NCBI RefSeq assembly: GCF_005239225.2 | Contig: NC_133287.1 | Coordinates: 13,621,493-13,685,492, forward strand | DNA from: Populus alba | Lineage: Eukaryota; Streptophyta; Magnoliopsida; Malpighiales; Salicaceae | Direction of reading: 5' to 3' | DNA length: 64,000 bases | In this document: positions 58,059 through 64,000 of the stretch, in pieces | Position numbering within the stretch: the first letter of the stretch is position 1 | How the letters are laid out: each line of letters begins with the position of its first letter | Made by a program: the position numbers and the translations under genes | The notes under the pieces: generated by a model | The model's database searches: none | Seen by the model: only the letters and a program-made list of their open reading frames with translations | What the model was told of the DNA's origin: nothing

Positions 58059-58328
58059 AGTTCTAATACCGTGACAAATATTTAGGAGTAATAATATTGT
58101 CTTGTATTCAAACTTCAGAATTGTACAAACTATATATGGAGTACATGAAGCAAAGAAAATCATATCTCGCCCACAATCTCTTCTACAATCTTTTCCATAA
58201 CTATATGCTAATAATAATGATACAATCATATCTAAACTAGGTAACAAATAACCTATTCTAGACAATTACATAATTATACATATATTTTTAGAATATTTTG
58301 GGTATATATTCTTCAATATATACCCACA
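58059..58328 (-). mobile_element. 5' LTR and PBS of Copia fragment E
   Basis: On the minus strand the LTR is 58328-58072 (257 bp, TGTGGGTATATATTG to AAATATTTGTCA). It is followed by a decayed PBS CGGTATTAGAACT (58071-58059), close to TGGTATCAGAGCT. Its position just upstream of fragment E gag supports it. Confidence 0.6.
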
Positions 58329-60982
58329 ACTCATGACTAAATTTAGATAGTTTCTAATAATTTATGGGAGAAGATTTTTGTTGCTCTCGTTGTCTATGTT
58401 TGTTTTGGTTTTTCTTATATAAAGCACGTGAGAAGCATGTTCCTTTAAAGCCAAGCTTTAATTTCAAGTGCTACCAGCAAGTGTCATGTGGATTACACAC
58501 ACCAATAATGTTTCAAGTACCTATTTCAGTATTTTGTTTTTTGATGTTATTTAGCTCTTTAAAGGTCAATTTTGATCCTAGTTTTTTTTTTTTTTATATA
58601 TAATTATTTTCTTTTGTATGCTTTATTTTTATTGCTATAAACTTTGTAATAATGGACAATAATAAAAAAAAACATAAATGAGCATATAAGGATTAAATTC
58701 ATGCCCGATGCGTGGATACCCTTTGGGATTTATAATTGTTATGGAGTTTCATGCGTATAGAGTGATAAGGAGAATTCAATCCCCCTTGTTGGAATTGAAA
58801 ACTAAAGGATCTCCTGAATTTCCTAATATCCTCCTTTTAAAAATAAAATGTTTTTTTTTTCTAATAAATTAAGAATTTTCTTTTTATAAAAATGCTTTAA
58901 ACTGTTTTTTTATATAAAAAAATAAAAATTAGTTTTCAAGGAATTAGATTTGCAAGTCAAGGGTACTTTAGAGCAATACCCTCTTACTTACCTTTCACAT
59001 CATATAGTAAACCGACCTACCAACAGAGCTACCCTAGAGGTGACTACATTATTTCAAAAAAAAAAAAGAACTAGCAAATCTATTTTTTGTTTTTTTCTTT
59101 ATCTTTTATTTTATTCTATTACTTGGATTTAGAAATACATTTTTATTTTATTTTTATGTAATTTTAAAAATTGTTTATTTGTGATTTTTATCAGATTTTT
59201 TTTTTTTTTTATTATTGAACGATTTGGACTGAGTCAACATGACCCCAAAAGATCCATCGAGAATTAGTAATGATTCACGAGCCTAATTTGAAGCATAATG
59301 AAGAAAATTAGCTTTAAAACCCATTTTAATATTCATCATCTTCTCGGGTTCAATGCTCTTGTTTCAAGAAGTAAGAATTGAGCTTTCAAACTAGATTTTG
59401 ATTTCAAATTATTTCTTTAGAAAACCCATGTTGAGTTTAGAAAAACAAGACTTGATAGGTGCATTAGCATAACATCCAAGTAACTTATTTATGATATTTT
59501 AGGATAATGTATCTTCCTTTTAATATAACTAATTTTTTATTTAAAATTTTTTAAAGACTAGTTAAAATTTTTAGTTATAATAAACTAATTGATGACTCTT
59601 TATTTATTTATCTATTTTCTAATTTTTTCATGATTTCAGTTGTGACAATTATTATATTGTTGAAAATATTATAGATTGAGTTATGTTTTTGAGAAACAAG
59701 AATTTCTTATATCTAATTTAAATTAGCAGGTTTATCAGGAAATTTCAGTTTTTGTACGCAGGCTATATATGGTGAGGAATGTTTGTTGAATAAAAGAGGA
59801 GCTAGCGATCATGGAGTAGGGCAAAAAAGTTGAAATTGAGATGACGAGTAGTGAATAGCAGAAGTCCGACGACAAAACCCACTCTCATTGCATCTCTTCA
59901 AATATATTTAGGAGCCCAGCATGTTCTCCCCACAGCACCACCCACCTTCTCCACACTAGTGGTTCTCCTTCTTCTTCACCGATCCAAACATCAACAATGA
60001 CGAAAGCAAACACATACCAAGAATTGGACAAGGTACTGTAGATCCATGCATGTAATTCCCAGTTTTTTTTTTTTAAATTTTTTGGGAACCAGTAGGATCG
60101 ATCCATGCGGGCTGGCAGCTTCAAATGAATTTCTCCATATTTTATGAACACACGCTTTCTCCACGTCTCTGTGATGTTTATCTTCAACATGTCATCAGAC
60201 TGAGGGTTGCAGAGCTTCTGATCCATTCCGGGACCTTCTTGCTGTACCAGAGGAGGCCTTATTAATGGCATTCATTAACGTCCTATCATGTTTGTAATGG
60301 CCGCGATACATCATATGGTACATTGTGTATCAAATGCATCTTCCTTGGCAATGGTGACATGCAAAGCTAGCGCTTTCCAGCCGTTTAATTCATAGCCATG
60401 GACCGAAGCTCTGGGCAAACATACATGGTTTATTTGAGACCTAAGAGCAAATATTATGTCGACATACTTAGAGCTCATTGTTTTCTTTTTCCCCTCTTAC
60501 AAGCAACAAAGTTTATGCCAAGAAACGACTAAACACCTCGTAGGGCTATCAAAGACCGATACAAAAGGAAAACACAAATAACCTGACAGGAAAATAAAAC
60601 CTGGAGATCAGCGTGCTGCAAGTTGAGGCACCAAAACTCCATCTCCTGAAATAAAGCTATCACAAATAATTTAGTAAAGTTGTCATTTTCATAATAACAA
60701 CCGTTGGTCCTAAGTCCCCATCTTATAGAGACATGAAAACAAAAACCTGTTCAATTGAATCTTGAAAAGCCATAACTCATTGTTCTCTTTTTTTAGATCA
60801 ATGATGGATTTATGCATGTATTCGCATATCCATCATGAATTGAAGCTTGAGCAAAAGTGGTATGACAAAAAGAGGGAAAGTCAACATTACTGTTTAATGA
60901 TGTCAAGTCATAATAGCCATGAATTAATGTAATTTCAAAACCACGAAAACATTATAAAAAATTTAAAAAATATATAAAGAAG
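58329..60982. other. Largely gene-free, AT-rich
   Basis: Many T and A runs (58860, 59060, 59195, 60065). One minus-strand frame at 59885-60271 is open for 128 codons but is not recognised. No RNA gene seen. Confidence 0.5.
59885..60271 (-). CDS. Hypothetical 128-codon ORF, doubtful
   Basis: Single open frame from MPLIRPPLVQQEG to FEEMQ. It has a Trp-rich C-terminal half (about nine Trp) and a Lys-rich middle that coincides with a T tract on the plus strand. I do not recognise a domain. Unusual composition and no relative in the window make chance the more likely explanation. Confidence 0.15.
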   Translation of the reverse strand: MPLIRPPLVQQEGPGMDQKLCNPQSDDMLKINITETWRKRVFIKYGEIHLKLPARMDRSYWFPKNLKKKNWELHAWIYSTLSNSWYVFAFVIVDVWIGEEEGEPLVWRRWVVLWGEHAGLLNIFEEMQ

Positions 60983-61251
60983 TTAATTTCAACCCAATAA
61001 TTAAAGTTTTTAAATAAGATCTCAAGATATAATTTATATTATTTTTTAACACATTCTCTTAAGTGAAAGTCCTTTGAGTTTGAAATTTGTATAGACCTAT
61101 ATTACATTTTACTTAATTTTTATCAAATAATTAGAAATGATGAGATTCAAACTCGTGACCGTTTGATTATCAAGGCTTTGATATTATGTCAAAGAATCAT
61201 CTTAAGTTGTTAGATAAAGTCTAAAAATATGATTTATATTATTTTCTAACA
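60983..61251 (-). mobile_element. TRIM-like miniature LTR retrotransposon relic
   Basis: Two direct repeats share ATGATTTATATTATTTTCTAACA-type sequence (key part: TTATATTATTTT, ending AACA) at 61187-61251 and about 60983-61051. On the minus strand the right one is a 65-bp LTR, TGTTAGAAAATA to TTCTTTGACA. A decayed PBS TAATATCAAAGCC (61186-61174) follows directly. The inner 120 bases include a motif I remember from a widespread dicot TRIM (GTCACGAGTTTGAATCTCA). There is no coding capacity. Confidence 0.6.
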
Positions 61252-64000
61252 ATAAACAAAAATATTGAATGTTGTCAAATCAAGTGCACAGACGCTTTAA
61301 ATGAAGAAGTAAAGAAGTATGTTTAGAAATAATTTAAGACAAATAGTATGTTTATTTTTATGTTTTAATTGAAAAAGTTTAGTTTTTTAATATTTTTTTT
61401 AAATTAATATTTTTAGTGTTTTTTAAATTGTTTTTATATGTTAATGTTAAACAAAAATTTTAAAAAATAAAAAAAAATATTATTTTGATGAATTTTTTTA
61501 ATATTAATTTTATAAAATAACCAATAACAAAAATACAGATTATTATCTCTTCGAAAATTCATTAGTGTATTATTAGTATTTCATGCTAAAGGGAAACATT
61601 AATTGCCACACACTGATATGAGAAAACACACATATGCGTGTGAGGCGAAATTAATGATTAATAAAGGAAATAAAGTCATTATCATAATTATTAATGAACT
61701 GGATGCCATCATTTTGGTTCTCATACTATACATGCAGTGAAAGTAACAAAAAACTCATTCGATTCTCGGAGAAGAAAAATACGGAGGCACTGGAATTTGA
61801 CAGACAAGGCTCCTTCCAGGAATTCGCTCGGAATGTGGGGTGGGACACCAGGGACAAAATCCTGAAGAAACATGTAGCAGCCAACTGTGAACTTGTGCCC
61901 ATAGATTTGAATCTCCAACTCATTTTTTCTGAAAATTGATTTGAAAGACGCGACAATTTTCGCTGTTCAATCGATATTTGGGGGTACATGTGAATTATGT
62001 CTCCATCACAATAGATGGAGGGAAGGTATTCACCATTTAGTTTAAGTTTATATATATTCGTATTCGTTTTTTTTTTTTTTTTACTTCAAATATGATGGGA
62101 TACTTTCATTTTGGTTGGTACTGGTGTTTACTTTTTGACCAACAATGCAAAGGGACAAAGGGTCTGAATTAACTGAAGGTAGGTAGAACATGAAGAGGCA
62201 CACAGGTGCTGTTTTTATGCCGGGCTCATCTTGGGAATGTATGCACTATTTGTAGATCAAAATAAAGCTTCAGAGACTAGTGAACTATAGATACCACAGG
62301 TACGCGAGACAGATGCTTGGATTTATTACAAGGAAAAAACATACTTTCAGGTGAGAAGTACACACTAAAATTGCGATGCATCAGTATTTTCTCAATCTCT
62401 CCCAATTGAGGTAATTGCATAATAATATACGAGTAACTATCGGGCTTGAGCAAAAGAGATTTCCCAAGTTATCAATTCATTTTTTAAGTCCAGACAAATA
62501 AGACCCATTATGGAGAGAGAGAGAGGTGAGAGAATATGGGTATCAAACAGCATCATGGCAATAAAGGGGTCGACATTTTTTTTGGAGGAGGAAATTCAAT
62601 GTGGATTTTGTGTAACAGAAGATATTCATTCTACTGTGTGTGCAAATGTGATTGTCAGGCTTGTTTTGTGGCTGAAAGAAAAAGAAGGCAAACACTGCAT
62701 TAAAAGAAAAGGATGAGAGGACCAGCTATCCGTAGGCAGCCTTTGCTCCTCTCTAATGGTCCTGCTATGATAAAACCACTGATTTTTTTTTTTAAATGAA
62801 AAAACCACTTAATATTAGAGATTATATAATCATGAGCTCCAATGGGCTAATGATAGATTGATAATTTTCAAGACTATATATACAGGTCACAAAAAATGTC
62901 TCTTTACAGTTTAGTTGTGTGTTAGCAGAGACAGAGAAGGAAGAGTAGTGGCAAGAAAGACGCAATATCCATGCATTGCTTAGTTTTTTCCTTTTCCAAA
63001 CGTTGAGGAGGAGGAAGAGTTTCATGCAAGTCATGGCTTGATTATTGCTGTTATTACTATTAATTTCATTTTGTCCAAGACCCACTAAAAGTATGATAGC
63101 TTTAACTGTTGCTTTTAGCTGGGAAAAATGTAAGGCTTATAGTTCAGCTGACGACTTTATGGATATCTTCTGGGGCTATATATACAGGACCATCTAATAT
63201 GTATACATGCACTATCATTTTCACTAACAACCTCATTACAATGGTGGGATCACTGGCCCCATCATCTCCAATGGAGCACCAAGCCAATTCTCTGCAAATC
63301 ATATACATATTTTATCAATAATCCTCATTGTTTTCATAGAGTAAAGGGCTTGAAGGTGACAACTGAAAGTAAAATTTGGCTTTTCCATTGAAGAAGTCGC
63401 TAAGTAGATTTGTAGTGGATTAAAGGGTTGCAAGTGTCTAGCTAGGTAGTAGTTCAAACGAACAAGAAGGCGGCCTTGAAGCAAGAGAGTGATGGACCAC
63501 ATACATTTCAGGAGGATGAGGTAAGGGTGATCATGGAGTCTTAAAGTGATCATGAAGAGTATCTCATGGTCATGCGATTTGAGTATTGAACGCAAATTCA
63601 ATCAAATGCAAACAATATAGAACCCAACCTTGATCCGTGGGTTGCATTGAAGGCCATATATGCAAATAATTTTAGTTTACAAACAATGAAAAATTAAGTC
63701 GTATCCAAGATTCAAATTCAAGGAGAATTTTTTATGAATATAACAGTCTAAATGTAACATGTATCTAAAAACTCCAAATGGAGATGTTGTTAAAGGGACA
63801 TTTCAACAAACACTTGATCATCATGAAAGTGATCGTAACATTGACATTTTTTGCTAATGATCGTACCGCTACTTTTCTTTTTGAGAAAGGTACGATTAAT
63901 ACTTCTAATCTTTTATCGCTTAATTGTTGAAGTGAAGCAGAAGCCAAATCAAGTCCAATGATCCATCACAAAAGATAGGTTCACGCATTTCACTTTTGCT
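61252..64000. other. Gene-free stretch to window end
   Basis: Short open frames occur (61694-61939, 62510-62716, 63299-63601), but none has a recognisable motif, intron structure or relative in the window. A 17-base T run lies near 62066. Confidence 0.5.

Noticed and set aside
57732..58265. 177-codon minus-strand frame with hydrophobic stretches, a possible membrane protein
   Set aside because: Its second half is Copia Gag (fragment E) and its first half reads through the LTR and PBS.
58975..59045. A tRNA-like stretch on the minus strand (GTAGCTCTGTTGGTAGGTCGG)
   Set aside because: Box A-like only; no box B, no cloverleaf and no clear SINE body was seen.

Overview
The window is plant nuclear DNA. 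It is AT-rich, and its genes have many introns with GT..AG borders. It is dense in Ty1/copia and Ty3/gypsy retrotransposon remains, with one LINE, one SINE and one TRIM-like piece. A SINE relic at 40434..40608 looks, from memory, like Salicaceae SINEs. With the GH1 cluster and the repeat style this suggests a woody eudicot, probably poplar or willow; the species is an inference.

Three kinds of host gene are visible. (1) A family-1 glycoside hydrolase (beta-glucosidase) cluster has four members. Two on the + strand (49..1890, cut by the window edge, and 25632..28610) are nearly identical but full of one-base indels. Two on the - strand (43251..46260 and 50153..53170) lie in a 6.9-kb direct tandem duplication. 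The first - strand copy is an intact 13-exon, 493-residue gene; the second carries one extra base just after the catalytic acid/base codon. (2) The 5' part of a GAS41/YAF9-type YEATS gene is on the - strand at 38471..39821; its 3' end is lost in an assembly gap. (3) A BAHD acyltransferase relic lies at 11776..12465.

Layout: 1-2.2 kb GH1 copy 1. 2.2-4.1 kb intergenic, with a long inverted repeat. 4.1-11.5 kb a Tat/Ogre-like LTR split by a young 5-kb Copia element. 11.8-12.5 kb BAHD relic. 12.5-17.5 kb a second, older Copia of the same lineage with a clean target duplication. 19.3-24.4 kb a nest of Copia pieces between two 335-bp direct repeats; one piece has an internal inversion. 25.4-28.9 kb GH1 copy 2. 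28.9-37.8 kb an Ogre-like gypsy element (2.46-kb LTR, PBS, ORF1, gag, protease), cut by a 500-N gap at 37764..38263. 38.3-39.8 kb YEATS gene. 42.3-56.1 kb tandem duplication, each unit holding a GH1 gene and a LINE remnant. 56.7-58.3 kb a Copia relic with LTR. 58.3-64 kb almost gene-free, with one TRIM-like element.

The most unusual signal is in the Ogre-like LTR. Six copies of a hairpin have an invariant GCCAGA loop and stems that changed in a compensatory way, so the structure appears to have been kept while its sequence drifted. Second is a 1.5-kb inversion inside a Copia element. Its two ends fall on the tRNA primer-binding site and on a complementary stretch of the protease coding sequence.
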